Below, in pieces: positions 23,950 through 33,048 of a stretch of DNA of 64,000 nt. Every line of letters begins with the position of its first letter. Position 1 is the stretch's first letter. The stretch is from positions 43,099 through 107,098 of the forward strand of contig DDDG01000013.1 in assembly GCA_002336245.1 (NCBI GenBank). Reading direction: 5' to 3'. The stretch is from Flavobacteriales bacterium UBA1986. GTDB taxonomy: Bacteria; Bacteroidota; Bacteroidia; Flavobacteriales_G; Salibacteraceae. The notes below the pieces were generated by a model that saw only the letters and a program-made list of their open reading frames with translations, had not been told where the DNA came from and ran no database searches. Made by a program: the position numbers and the translations under genes.

Positions 23950-24225
23950 GTGAAAGAAGTTTTTGCTGTAGAAGGAATGACCTGTGCCGCCTGTGCATAA
24001 AACGGTTGAAAAACAAGTTTTCAAGTCACCTAGTGTAAGCAGCAAAACCTACTCTGGGCCTTTGTGTACAACCTACTTGGAATTCCGCTTGCTGCAGGCT
24101 TGCTATACTTTTTGAGTGGTTCCATGCTCAACCCAATGTATGCGGGCGCAGCCATGGCCCTCTCATCGGTTTCTGTGGTTTTGAATTCAACTCGGATACG
24201 CTCCTTCAAGTGGCCCAAAAATTAG
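23950..24225 (+). pseudogene. CopA-type copper P1B-ATPase remnant (only the two ends left)
   Basis: From a GTG at 23950 the frame reads VKEVFAVEGMTCAACA, a heavy-metal-associated domain with its CxxC copper site, then hits TAA at 23998. A neighbouring frame continues KTVEKQVFKSPSV, as HMA domains do. From about 24034 a third frame reads KQQNLLWAFVYNLLGIPLAA and then AGAAMALSSVSVVLNSTRIR, ending TAG at 24223. This second part is the last membrane-helix pair and C-terminal end of CopA. The phosphorylation and ATP-binding domains (over 500 codons) are missing, so a large internal deletion plus frameshift has destroyed the gene. The remnant precedes uvrB by 68 bp. Confidence 0.85.
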
Positions 24226-24293
24226 CGGGTACAAGAATCGACCAAAGACCAATTATGCTGACATTAGCAGCTTACAAATCAAGACCATAAAGC

Positions 24294-26312
24294 TTGGATT
24301 TTAAACTCGAATCAGAATACAAACCAACTGGCGATCAACCCTCGGCAATCAAACAATTGGTTGAAGGAATTGATGAAGGAGAGCGTTATCAAACACTTTT
24401 AGGAGCTACGGGCTCAGGAAAAACCTTCAGTATTGCCAACGTCATCCAGCAAGTTCAGAAGCCGACCTTAATTCTCAGTCACAACAAAACTTTAGCCGCT
24501 CAGCTTTACGGAGAGTTTAAACAGTTCTTTCCCGAGAACTCCGTAGAGTACTTTGTTTCTTATTACGACTACTACCAACCGGAAGCTTACCTACCGGTCT
24601 CTGACACCTACATCGAAAAGGACCTCAGCATCAATGATGAGATTGATAAATTGAGACTTTCTGCTACCTCCGCACTGCTTTCAGGTAGACGCGATGTGAT
24701 TGTAGTTTCTTCCGTTTCCTGCATCTACGGTATGGGAAACCCGAGCGAATTTGGCGAACAAGTCATTGAGGTTCATGAAGGACAAAAAATTACACGAGAC
24801 AGCTTATTGCGCGCCTTCGTAGGAGGTTTGTATTCTAGAGTACCCCATGAACTCGCTCGTGGTACTTTCCGCGTGAAGGGAGATACCGTTGACATCTATC
24901 TCGCTTATGCCGATCACGCCTATCGCATTTCCTTTTGGGGAGACGAAATTGAATCGATTGAATATTTAGACCCTTGGAACAACCGCACATCTGATCGTTT
25001 CGAAAAAATCAAGATCTATCCTGCAAACATCTTCGTCACGACCAAAGACACACTAAATCGTTCGATTAAAGAAATTCAAGACGATCTCATTAAACAAGTC
25101 GACTACTTCGAAGACTTGGGTAAAAACTTTGAGGCCAAACGCTTGAATGAGCGCACCAACTACGACTTGGAAATGATGCGTGAGCTTGGTTATTGCTCAG
25201 GAATTGAAAACTATTCGCGCTACTTCGACCAACGTGAGGCAGGTACCCGCCCCTTTTGTTTAATCGACTACTTCCCGAAAGACTATATGATGGTCATCGA
25301 CGAGTCGCACGTCACCATTCCACAAATACGCGCCATGTATGGTGGGGACAGAGCACGTAAAGTAAACTTGGTGGAATATGGATTTCGTCTTCCAGCAGCC
25401 ATGGACAATCGACCTCTAAAATTCGAGGAATTTGAGGATATCCAAAAGCAAGTGATCTATGTGAGCGCGACCCCTGCAAATTATGAATTGCAGCTTAGTG
25501 GCGGAGTCGTAGCAGAGCAAGTCATCCGGCCTACTGGACTGTTAGATCCAATCATTGAAGTTCGGCCTTGCATCAATCAAGTAGACGATCTTCTTGAAGA
25601 AGTGGCGAAGCGTGTTGACGCCGACGAACGTGTTTTGGTGACAACCTTAACCAAACGAATGGCCGAAGAGCTCACTAAGTACATGGATAAGCTGGGCTTC
25701 CGATGCCGCTACATTCACTCAGATGTTGACACTTTGGAACGGGTGGAAATCTTGAGAGACTTACGACTGGGAGTCTTCGATATTCTTATAGGCATCAACC
25801 TACTCCGCGAAGGATTGGACTTACCGGAAGTTTCTTTAGTGGCGATTATGGATGCCGACAAGGAAGGATTCCTAAGATCGACTGTGAGTTTGACACAAAC
25901 GGTTGGACGAGCGGCACGTCACCTAGAAGGCAAAGCCATTCTCTACGCCGATCGAATTACTGATTCGATGCGGGCCACCATGGACGAGACAACTCGACGT
26001 AGAGAGAAGCAGTTGAAATACAACGAGGATCACGGAGTGGTTCCTCAGGCCTTGACGGTGTCGAAGGAGAGAATCATGCGTCAGACTTCCGTAGCAGGAA
26101 CCGAGAAAAAAGCCAAAGATTACGCACGCGACAATCCGACCAAAGAAGCGGCCGATGCTAACCGCCCGTATATGACACAAGAACAAGTGCGGGATGCGAT
26201 TTCTGTAATCAAGAAATCGATGGAAGTTGCTGCCAAAGAACTCGACTTCGTGGAAGCCGCAAAACTTCGGGATGAGATGTTTGAGTTGGAAAAGCTCTTA
26301 AAGCGTCGCTAA
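24294..26312 (+). CDS. uvrB: UvrABC system protein B
   Basis: UvrB is the damage-verifying helicase-like subunit of nucleotide excision repair. The 672-aa protein from a TTG at 24294 carries Walker A GATGSGKTFS near residue 41. The beta-hairpin region YYDYYQPEAYLP follows near 93, then the DEAD-like VIDESHVTIP near 333, the helicase motif VGRAARHLEGK near 540 and a C-terminal UVR motif (FVEAAKLRDEMFELEKLL) that binds UvrC. Length and all motifs are standard. The gene is single, and its stop directly abuts that of the convergent MbnP-like gene, with no spacer. Confidence 0.96.
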   Translation: MDFKLESEYKPTGDQPSAIKQLVEGIDEGERYQTLLGATGSGKTFSIANVIQQVQKPTLILSHNKTLAAQLYGEFKQFFPENSVEYFVSYYDYYQPEAYLPVSDTYIEKDLSINDEIDKLRLSATSALLSGRRDVIVVSSVSCIYGMGNPSEFGEQVIEVHEGQKITRDSLLRAFVGGLYSRVPHELARGTFRVKGDTVDIYLAYADHAYRISFWGDEIESIEYLDPWNNRTSDRFEKIKIYPANIFVTTKDTLNRSIKEIQDDLIKQVDYFEDLGKNFEAKRLNERTNYDLEMMRELGYCSGIENYSRYFDQREAGTRPFCLIDYFPKDYMMVIDESHVTIPQIRAMYGGDRARKVNLVEYGFRLPAAMDNRPLKFEEFEDIQKQVIYVSATPANYELQLSGGVVAEQVIRPTGLLDPIIEVRPCINQVDDLLEEVAKRVDADERVLVTTLTKRMAEELTKYMDKLGFRCRYIHSDVDTLERVEILRDLRLGVFDILIGINLLREGLDLPEVSLVAIMDADKEGFLRSTVSLTQTVGRAARHLEGKAILYADRITDSMRATMDETTRRREKQLKYNEDHGVVPQALTVSKERIMRQTSVAGTEKKAKDYARDNPTKEAADANRPYMTQEQVRDAISVIKKSMEVAAKELDFVEAAKLRDEMFELEKLLKRR

Positions 26313-27140
26313 CTACTTAGCGGAAAAGGCTTCTGAAAAAGCATCTTGGAACATCGTTGCTGCTTGCATTGAATTTGCATCAAACTCATTGGTGTGCGAT
26401 TGATACAAGCTGTCCATATTGAGTTGATTGAAAACATAATCTAGATCAATTAAAAGCTCGAGTTCCTTCTTTTGACCATCGGCAATGGCGAAGTCTACAT
26501 CGATTGCATTGACATCGCGATACAAGATTTGTAACCCTGTGTGAAAGAAGAAAGGTCGTTCGGCAATGCCATCACCATCGTAGTCGTAGCGCCCATCAAT
26601 CTCAACAAACTTGCGCTTGGTAGCCCAAACCCAGAATAGATCCTCAACACTCAATGGGTGGCCTTCTTCATAGTCGGCAGGAAGGACAGAATTTAAAACC
26701 TCTGGAACACCCAAATCAAAATCCAACTGATCATAATTTCCCGCAGGCACATCCAGACGCAGCTCATTGCTGAAGCCAAGGTCGAATTTTGCGGAGTCCA
26801 TTTCAATCAACTCAACATCCGATAAGCTCAGCTTGCTTCCTCCGGTTTCTCTTAAGCTGATGTCGGCGAGGTAAAAACGAAGTCGGGTGATGACCGTCTT
26901 GTTCATATTCTCAGGAGAGAATTCCTGATTGACAATCACCGATTCACCGCCTGCTTCCATTTCAGTCTTCAGCAAGAGATAGGTTTGGAGCTCGCCATAT
27001 TCGCAAGAACCATCGTATTTGGTAGCTTCAGCATCGTAATTGAGTGCCAAGGGATCCATGCAACCCTTAATTCCGCAGCCTTCAAAAAGTGTTGCAGATG
27101 ACAGGATGAGAGCGCTTATAAATAGACCTTTTAACTTCAT
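26313..27140 (-). CDS. MbnP-like lipoprotein (copper-binding family candidate)
   Basis: The 275-aa protein has a lipoprotein signal ending TLFEGC. It is followed by the motif GCMDPLALNYDAEATKYDGS, seen at the N-terminus of many Bacteroidota surface lipoproteins. The main domain (residues 60-250) shows the MbnP pattern: VITRLRFYLADISL, later LIEMDSAKFDLGF, and DLFWVWATKRKFVEIDG with a Trp-rich stretch and FFFHTGL. MbnP proteins bind copper through a tryptophan-derived site next to MbnH-type peroxidases; no MbnH-like gene is next to it here. Copper binding is therefore an inference from the family. Confidence 0.75.
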   Translation of the reverse strand: MKLKGLFISALILSSATLFEGCGIKGCMDPLALNYDAEATKYDGSCEYGELQTYLLLKTEMEAGGESVIVNQEFSPENMNKTVITRLRFYLADISLRETGGSKLSLSDVELIEMDSAKFDLGFSNELRLDVPAGNYDQLDFDLGVPEVLNSVLPADYEEGHPLSVEDLFWVWATKRKFVEIDGRYDYDGDGIAERPFFFHTGLQILYRDVNAIDVDFAIADGQKKELELLIDLDYVFNQLNMDSLYQSHTNEFDANSMQAATMFQDAFSEAFSAK

Positions 27141-27144
27141 ATCT

Positions 27145-27152
27145 CAAATATA
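27145..27152 (-). promoter_or_regulatory. -7 element of the MbnP-like gene
   Basis: The minus strand reads TATATTTG here, a match to TAnnTTTG, 4 bp before the ATG at 27140. A leaderless transcript would follow. No -33 TTTG is visible at the usual spacing, so support is partial. Confidence 0.4.
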
Positions 27153-27263
27153 AGTCAGAGACATACGTAAAACTGTGAGTTAGAACACACTTGAGCAAGC
27201 GCTGTTAAAGTTGTGTTAAGCAGCAAAGATTCACACTGGTCTCGCATGAGTTTTGAAGACAGC

Positions 27264-27271
27264 TATATTTG
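27264..27271 (+). promoter_or_regulatory. -7 element of the TlpA-like gene
   Basis: TATATTTG matches TAnnTTTG and lies 18 bp before the ATG at 27290. The -33 region is not obvious. Confidence 0.45.
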
Positions 27272-27289
27272 TAGAACTAGATTAAAACC

Positions 27290-28783
27290 ATGATTAGAAA
27301 TATTTTCACAGCACTCCTACTCCTCGCTTTTTCTATCAATGTATCTGCCCAGGGATACAAATACAAGTTCAAGGTTGATGGCGTTTCAGATACGGTCATC
27401 TACCTCGCCAAGTATTACGGCAAGAAACAATACTATGAGGATACGGCTAAAGTAGACTCCAAAGGAAACTTCGTTTTTGAAGGAAAGGAAATGCTACCTG
27501 GAGGAATCTACCTCATGGTCATGCCAGACAAAGCGAGCTACTTTGAATTTTTAGTCTCTGGTGATGAAAAGGAATTTGAGATCAGCAATAAGTTGGGGAA
27601 TTTTCTAGAGACTTCAGAGGTTAAAGGTTCACCAGAAAACGAGGCTTTTTATGAGTATCAGCGCTTCATCTCCGACAAGGGAATGACCGCAGAAAAAGTC
27701 AACAACAAGAAGAAAGCTGAAGAAGAGGCTGAAAACACAAAGGAGGTTGAGAAGCTTCAAGCAGAATTGAATGCCATCAACGAAGAAGTGAAAAGCTTCA
27801 AAAAAGAATTCATGGCCAAGTACCCCAACAAGCTCATTACAAAAATCATCCTCGCCTCAGACGATCCAGTAATTCCTGAAGACCTGAAGCCGATCGGCGA
27901 AGAATCGATGGACCAAGCCAAGTTGCGCTTCTACAAGTCTGAGTATTTAAAGAATATGGATTTCGCTGACGACCGACTCTTGCGCTCTCCAATTTTCCAT
28001 CGTAAGCTCGACTATTATATGACAAAGCTCGTCGTTCAAATTCCCGACAGCATCATCAAGGAAGCTGATCAATTGGTTGCACGCACAGAAGGCAACAAAG
28101 AGACCTTCAAGTATGTGGTGCATTACATCACCAACTCTTATGAGAAATCTAAGATTATGGGAATGGATGCGATTTTCGTTCACATGGCCGAGAAGTACTA
28201 CATGACTGGAAAGGCACACTGGATGGACAGCACCAAAACTGCGAAGGTTGCAGAACGAGCAATAGCCATGAAGCCTTTATTGATGGGAAACATTGCTCCA
28301 AACATCATTCTGCCCGACACGAGCGGAGAAACAGGAGAATGGATCAACCTTCACAAGCTTCCTGCAAAATTTACCATCCTATATTTCTGGGATTCCGGAT
28401 GTGGCCATTGCAAGAAGGCTACACCTAAACTTCGTGAATGGTACAACACTCTCGACAAAAGCCGAGGCATTGAAGTCTTCGCGGTTGGAACGGAACTGGA
28501 GAATGGAGCTTGGAAGAAATTCATTCAAGAAAAGCAGTTGAATTGGCTCAATGTTTCAGACACTCCTGAAATCAATAAAAATGCCGCCAATTACATCAGT
28601 CGCACAACATTGGCGAGTTTGAACTTTAGAAACACCTACGACATCTACTCTACTCCTGTTGTGTATGTTCTAGACCACAACAAAGAAATCATTGCCAAGA
28701 AATTGGGTGTTGAGCAAATCGGTGATTTCCTAGATCGCTACGAAAAAGAAGCAGCGAAGATGGCCGCCGAGCAAAACCAATAG
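27290..28783 (+). CDS. Exported TlpA/ResA-type thiol-disulfide oxidoreductase with DUF4369/DUF5106 N-terminal part
   Basis: The 497-aa protein has a signal peptide ending NVSAQG and a beta-rich DUF4369-like domain (about residues 22-115, KFKVDGVSDTVIYLAKYYGK). A helical DUF5106-like region follows (about 130-330), including a Lys/Glu-rich coiled coil near 145-175. The C-terminal thioredoxin domain carries the CxxC site in WDSGCGHCKKATP near residue 371 and a cis-proline in IYSTPVVYVLD. It likely reduces or isomerises disulfides of exported proteins. This multi-domain form is characteristic of Bacteroidota. It is a single gene with its own promoter-like element. Confidence 0.88.
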   Translation: MIRNIFTALLLLAFSINVSAQGYKYKFKVDGVSDTVIYLAKYYGKKQYYEDTAKVDSKGNFVFEGKEMLPGGIYLMVMPDKASYFEFLVSGDEKEFEISNKLGNFLETSEVKGSPENEAFYEYQRFISDKGMTAEKVNNKKKAEEEAENTKEVEKLQAELNAINEEVKSFKKEFMAKYPNKLITKIILASDDPVIPEDLKPIGEESMDQAKLRFYKSEYLKNMDFADDRLLRSPIFHRKLDYYMTKLVVQIPDSIIKEADQLVARTEGNKETFKYVVHYITNSYEKSKIMGMDAIFVHMAEKYYMTGKAHWMDSTKTAKVAERAIAMKPLLMGNIAPNIILPDTSGETGEWINLHKLPAKFTILYFWDSGCGHCKKATPKLREWYNTLDKSRGIEVFAVGTELENGAWKKFIQEKQLNWLNVSDTPEINKNAANYISRTTLASLNFRNTYDIYSTPVVYVLDHNKEIIAKKLGVEQIGDFLDRYEKEAAKMAAEQNQ

Positions 28784-28807
28784 AACGCTTTAAAAGATCT
28801 TAAAGGG

Positions 28808-29581
28808 CTAATATTTCAGAACGAAGTGTTGCCCCTTTTCCATTCCCTCTTGAAAGGAAAGGATTCCCATTCTGTATAAATCAATCGAATAAGTGAGCTG
28901 CGGATGCTCCTTCAACTGATTCCAGGCTGAAGCCATTCCCTTAGACCAATAGATGTCGTCTAAAACAATAACACCGCCTGCGTTTAGCTTAGGTACTAAA
29001 GCCTGTGCATAACGAATGGTCGCGGCCTCCTCGTGGTGACCATCTAAGAAAATCAAATCCCATGTCTCGTCTTTCAATTCAATAAGTGCCTCATCGAAGC
29101 GAAGGTTCATGACCTTAACCTGATTCAAGCCGATTCCTTTCAAGTTTTCTTTAGCTCTTTTTGCAGTCGCGGGATCTCCTTCCACGCTTACGACCTTAGC
29201 CGCTGAATCTGCCAATGCAAGAGCGGCAGTGCCCAATCCCAAGGAAGTTCCGAACTCAAGAATGTTCTTTGCTTGGTAGAACCAGGCTATGCGATGTAAA
29301 AGACGATTGTATTTTTCTGTGGTCCCCGAAACCTTTGCAATGGATGCAATGGCTCGCTTTGAGTCAAGCTTCTTGGATCCAGCGCCAAAATCCTGCACCT
29401 CGATGAAGCCTTTATCTTGAAGTTGTCGATTGCGCAATCGCTCCAATTTTCGGTAGGCATAAAAGGCATGCTCGTTTTGGAGTACGCGCTCTACGAAGTC
29501 GTAAATGAGTGGAGAATGTGTTCCGTGAAGACCCTTGGCCTTCATGCGGTAGTTGAGGTAAGAAATGAACTGGAACCACAT
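28808..29581 (-). CDS. Class I SAM-dependent O-methyltransferase
   Basis: The 257-aa protein has SAM motif I in ILEFGTSLGLGTAAL near residue 113, the acidic motif II VVSVEGDPATAKRA near 136, DLIFLDGHHEEAAT near 175 and VIVLDDIYWSKGM near 203. The DGHH...DD metal-site layout is like catechol O-methyltransferase/caffeoyl-CoA type enzymes. An N-terminal helical extension (about 90 aa) is present. The gene lies 15 bp after fabI on the same strand, so it is probably co-transcribed with it. The substrate is unknown. Confidence 0.8.
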   Translation of the reverse strand: MWFQFISYLNYRMKAKGLHGTHSPLIYDFVERVLQNEHAFYAYRKLERLRNRQLQDKGFIEVQDFGAGSKKLDSKRAIASIAKVSGTTEKYNRLLHRIAWFYQAKNILEFGTSLGLGTAALALADSAAKVVSVEGDPATAKRAKENLKGIGLNQVKVMNLRFDEALIELKDETWDLIFLDGHHEEAATIRYAQALVPKLNAGGVIVLDDIYWSKGMASAWNQLKEHPQLTYSIDLYRMGILSFQEGMEKGQHFVLKY

Positions 29582-29596
29582 GGGGTTGCCAGCTCT

Positions 29597-30412
29597 TTAC
29601 TCTTCCATGAATTTGTCCATAACCGCAGCGCTTACACCAGTGAAGCTAAAGCCACCGTCGTGGAAAAGGTTCTGCATCGTAACTTTCCTAGTAAAGTCGG
29701 AGAACATCATGATTGTGTAATTGGCGCATTCTTCTGCAGTAGCATTCCCTAAGGGAGACATCTTATCTGCATAGGCCAAGAATGAATCGAAGCCTTTCAC
29801 ACCACTTCCAGCAGTTGTTACTGTTGGAGACTGAGAGATTGTATTGACGCGAACTTTTTTCTTCACGCCGTAGTGATATCCAAAAGAACGTCCGATGTTC
29901 TCCAAGAGAGCCTTGGCATCAGCCATGTCGTTGTAATCTGGGAACACGCGTTGAGCGGCGATGTAGGTCAAGCCAACTACACTTCCCCATTCCTTCAAGG
30001 CATCCAATCTCATCGCAGTTGCGAGTGTCTTGTGCAATGACATGGCGCTCACGTCCATTGTCTTGTGGTAGAAGTCGTAGTTTAAGTCGGTGTAATGCTT
30101 GCCTTTACGAACGTTTGGCGACATTCCAATGCTGTGAAGCACGAAATCCAATGGACCTCCGAGTTCTTCCATAGACTTTTCGAAGAGGTTCGTTAAATCT
30201 TCTTCCGAGGTAGCATCCGCTGGGATTACAATGGAGCCACAAGCTTCGGCCAATTCATTAATCTTTCCCATTCGCATGGCGATGGGTGCATTCGTAAGGG
30301 TGAATTTCGCTCCTTGAGCATGTGCTTGTTCAGCAACTTTCCAGGCAATCGACTGGGGGTCGAGTGCGCCAAATATGATTCCTTTCTTACCTTCTAACAA
30401 TCCGTGAGCCAT
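29597..30412 (-). CDS. fabI: Enoyl-[acyl-carrier-protein] reductase (NADH)
   Basis: FabI completes each fatty-acid elongation cycle by reducing the enoyl-ACP double bond. The 271-aa short-chain dehydrogenase-type protein has the FabI nucleotide site (KKGIIFGALDPQSIAWKVA) and the catalytic Tyr-x6-Lys as YNDMADAK near residue 157. SIGMSPNVRKG is at 93 and the substrate loop SPTVTTAGSGVKGF near 195. The motif set is the FabI type, the usual target of triclosan-like inhibitors. A TACTTTTG element lies just upstream and an O-methyltransferase gene follows. Confidence 0.93.
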   Translation of the reverse strand: MAHGLLEGKKGIIFGALDPQSIAWKVAEQAHAQGAKFTLTNAPIAMRMGKINELAEACGSIVIPADATSEEDLTNLFEKSMEELGGPLDFVLHSIGMSPNVRKGKHYTDLNYDFYHKTMDVSAMSLHKTLATAMRLDALKEWGSVVGLTYIAAQRVFPDYNDMADAKALLENIGRSFGYHYGVKKKVRVNTISQSPTVTTAGSGVKGFDSFLAYADKMSPLGNATAEECANYTIMMFSDFTRKVTMQNLFHDGGFSFTGVSAAVMDKFMEE

Positions 30413-30436
30413 GGCTATTCATTTGAACTTTAGGCT

Positions 30437-30444
30437 CAAAAGTA
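30437..30444 (-). promoter_or_regulatory. -7 element of the fabI promoter
   Basis: The minus strand reads TACTTTTG, a perfect TAnnTTTG, 24 bp before the fabI start at 30412. No good -33 motif is seen at the expected spacing. Confidence 0.5.
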
Positions 30445-30464
30445 GGCTTTTTTCCTAGGGAATT

Positions 30465-32114
30465 CTAGTTCGATAAGAGCTCGCGAGCATTGCCCAAAGC
30501 AGCTTGGGAAGGATCAACTCCGCTCAGCATTTGAGCGATTTCTACAATGCGCTCATCTGTGCTCAACATCCTGACTTTGGTTCTCAGAGATCCATCAACC
30601 TCATGCTTCGAGACGTGCAAATGATGACTCGCTTTTCCAGCTATTTGAGGCAAATGTGTGATGCTCATGATTTGACAATCGGCGCTCATCTCGGCCATCA
30701 ACTGACCAACTTTCAGAGCGACATCTCCCGAAACTCCCGTATCAATTTCGTCAAAGACGATGGAAGGCATGCGATGAACTTCAGCGAGAACTCTTCTTAA
30801 GGCCAGTAAAAGACGAGAGCGTTCTCCTCCAGAAGCAACCTTCGAAATGGATCTCAATTGATTGTTTCTGTTAGCATCGAAGAGAATCTGTACTCGATCG
30901 AAACCGCTTTCATTGAGTTCATCCAAATACTGGAGGTCGAACTTCAGCGCACTCTGCTCCATCTTGAGTTTCTCGAGTTCAGAGAGCAATCGCTTTTCAA
31001 GGGATGGAATCGCTTTTGTTCGAAGCTTGCGCAGTTCCGCTGCTTTCTTTTCTAAGGATTGATGCACTTCCTCTATTTCAGCCCGCAAGGCTTGAAGATC
31101 CTCTTCGACCTCAGCGTTGTTCAAGAGGTTCTGCTCGAGCTCCAACTGACGAAGCATCAATTCTTCCACCGATTGCAGTGAGTGCTTAAAGAGAAGGCTA
31201 TTGATTTGATTCATCGAATCTCGCATCTGTTGAAGCTCGCTCGGATTGAACTCAACATTCTCCGCAAGACTCGCGCTCTCAAGACCTATATCCTTCAGTT
31301 CAATTTGACTTTCCTTCAATCGTTTAATGAGTTCATCTAAGGACGGGCTCATACCTTCAACCGAACGCGCTCGTTCCAACAAACTCGTTAGTTTATCGGA
31401 GAGTCCACCTTCATAAAATTCTTCAGAAAAAGAGTGCAAAACGGCCTTGATCTCTTCAGAGTTCTCCATGAGTTGAATACGCTCTTCCCAACCTTCTTCA
31501 CTTGCACGCTTTAAGGGAATGGCTTCCAACTCATCAAACTGAAATTGCCAGTAATCTCTATTTTTCCTAAGCTCTGCAATTTGAGCTTCTCGCTCATTTA
31601 AATTTTGAGTCAAGGTTTTCCACTTCGTGTACTCTGTCGCGTATTCTTCCCGTAAGGTCTTAGCGCCTGCAAAGGAATCGAGGAGCAGGAGTTGATAAGC
31701 AGAATCGTTGAGGCTCAGGTTCTCATTCTGACTGTGAACATCGACCAGATTTTCAGCCAAAGCTCTTAAAGTCTGCACAGAGACAGGCGTATCGTTGATG
31801 AATGCTCTTGAGCGTCCACCCGGACTAATTTCACGTCGGATGATGCAATCCTGAAAAAAGTCGAGTTCATGTTGAGCGAAAAAGGATTCCAAAGGATAAT
31901 CCTCGATTTTAAACGCACCCTCAACAATGCACTTCTTCTCATCGTTCAGCAATTGTTTGCTGTCGGCGCGCTCCCCAAGCAGAAGAGAAAGAGCTCCGAG
32001 CAGAATGGACTTACCCGCACCCGTCTCTCCTGTTATTGCCGTGAAGCCAGGTTCAAAGTCGAGTTTCAACTCTTCGATGAGTGCGTAGTTCCGAACGTAA
32101 ATTTGATGGAGCAT
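30465..32114 (-). CDS. recN: DNA repair protein RecN
   Basis: RecN is an SMC-like ATPase in double-strand-break repair. The 549-aa protein has Walker A GETGAGKSILLGAL near residue 30 and a long coiled coil (roughly 155-385). The ABC-type signature KVASGGERSRLLLALRR is near 420 and Walker B MPSIVFDEIDTGVSGDV near 447, followed by the H-loop in SITHLPQIAGKA. Length is normal. It lies 28 bp after the DUF4835 gene and belongs to the block bamD-omega-coaBC-DUF4835-recN. fabI downstream has its own promoter element. Confidence 0.95.
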   Translation of the reverse strand: MLHQIYVRNYALIEELKLDFEPGFTAITGETGAGKSILLGALSLLLGERADSKQLLNDEKKCIVEGAFKIEDYPLESFFAQHELDFFQDCIIRREISPGGRSRAFINDTPVSVQTLRALAENLVDVHSQNENLSLNDSAYQLLLLDSFAGAKTLREEYATEYTKWKTLTQNLNEREAQIAELRKNRDYWQFQFDELEAIPLKRASEEGWEERIQLMENSEEIKAVLHSFSEEFYEGGLSDKLTSLLERARSVEGMSPSLDELIKRLKESQIELKDIGLESASLAENVEFNPSELQQMRDSMNQINSLLFKHSLQSVEELMLRQLELEQNLLNNAEVEEDLQALRAEIEEVHQSLEKKAAELRKLRTKAIPSLEKRLLSELEKLKMEQSALKFDLQYLDELNESGFDRVQILFDANRNNQLRSISKVASGGERSRLLLALRRVLAEVHRMPSIVFDEIDTGVSGDVALKVGQLMAEMSADCQIMSITHLPQIAGKASHHLHVSKHEVDGSLRTKVRMLSTDERIVEIAQMLSGVDPSQAALGNARELLSN

Positions 32115-32142
32115 TAGCCAAACTTACTGATTCCGAATGAAC

Positions 32143-33048
32143 CTAATTGTTCTTTAAAATTTCGTTGTATTTCGTTGCGTTCGCCGGATCCAAACTGGTC
32201 AGCAAATCAACGGCCTTTCGTTTCTCAGCTTCATCCGATTTCTCAAAAATCTTGACGATCTCGGTGTACTTCGCGTTGAAGAAGATTCTCAAATTGATGC
32301 TGTTGGGTCGGTTCTGAAAAACTGGTCTAAGCTGTTCCAAGGCACTTAGAATAGCCTTTCGAGCTTCGTCGGGGCTGCTTTCCATCTTGTCAAGGCCCAA
32401 ACGATGGTATTCGTAAAGACAGTTTCTAAAACCTTCTGTTCGTGCATTTCGATGGTTTTCAACGATCCAGTAACGATTCTTCTCCCCTTTTGAATCCGAA
32501 TCCCAACCGGGGTAATCGCTGCCTTGAGCATTGTTCACTAGGGTTTGCGCTTTTTGAAGAAAGACATCGCCCCCTTTTTTCTTGAAAGAGTCGTAATCGT
32601 AAGCCATTACCATATAAACGTAATAGGCCAAGACTGAAGTAAGGTTTGAGAGAAATTGAGTTTCCGAAAACTCTAAGTTGGCGAACTGAGAAAAGTTGAA
32701 CACCACGTCGTTGTCCATGAAGGAAATCATGGGCGTTGTGTATGAGGTACCAAAAACAGGGCGTCTTGACTGAATCTGCAAGGAGGCCTCCCAAGTCTCA
32801 TTGCCAATCCTGTTCTCAAGATTCAGAAGGAGGTTGAACTCGATTTGCTCGAAATCTTTAAATTGGTCGCCTGACCACTTCTTTGAATTAATGAATTCAG
32901 TGATTGACTGTTCCATTGTCTGAACCAAAGACTGATCGACGCTGGAAATCTGTTGGGCATTGACCTCAACATCACATCTTACCTCTTGAGAAAAGCTCAA
33001 AAGATTCACACAGAGAAAGCAAATGAGGCTAAAAGAGTGTTTCAACAT
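32143..33048 (-). CDS. DUF4835 family exported protein
   Basis: The second ATG, at 33048 (MLKHSFSLICFLCVN), gives a good signal peptide ending LLSFSQ and 301 aa; the upstream ATG at 33069 would overlap coaBC by 41 bp. The protein matches DUF4835: EVRCDVEVNAQQIS near the start of the mature part, YTTPMISFMDNDVVFNF near residue 110 and MVMAYDYDSFKKKGGDVFL near 150. DUF4835 is found in Bacteroidota, nearly always between coaBC and recN, as here. The function is unknown, though the export signal places it in the periplasm or outer membrane. Confidence 0.85.
   Translation of the reverse strand: MLKHSFSLICFLCVNLLSFSQEVRCDVEVNAQQISSVDQSLVQTMEQSITEFINSKKWSGDQFKDFEQIEFNLLLNLENRIGNETWEASLQIQSRRPVFGTSYTTPMISFMDNDVVFNFSQFANLEFSETQFLSNLTSVLAYYVYMVMAYDYDSFKKKGGDVFLQKAQTLVNNAQGSDYPGWDSDSKGEKNRYWIVENHRNARTEGFRNCLYEYHRLGLDKMESSPDEARKAILSALEQLRPVFQNRPNSINLRIFFNAKYTEIVKIFEKSDEAEKRKAVDLLTSLDPANATKYNEILKNN

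Noticed and set aside
28790..28812. CTTTAA/TTAAAG palindrome between the convergent TlpA-like and methyltransferase genes
   Set aside because: The six-base AT-rich stem without a T-run is too weak to call a terminator.
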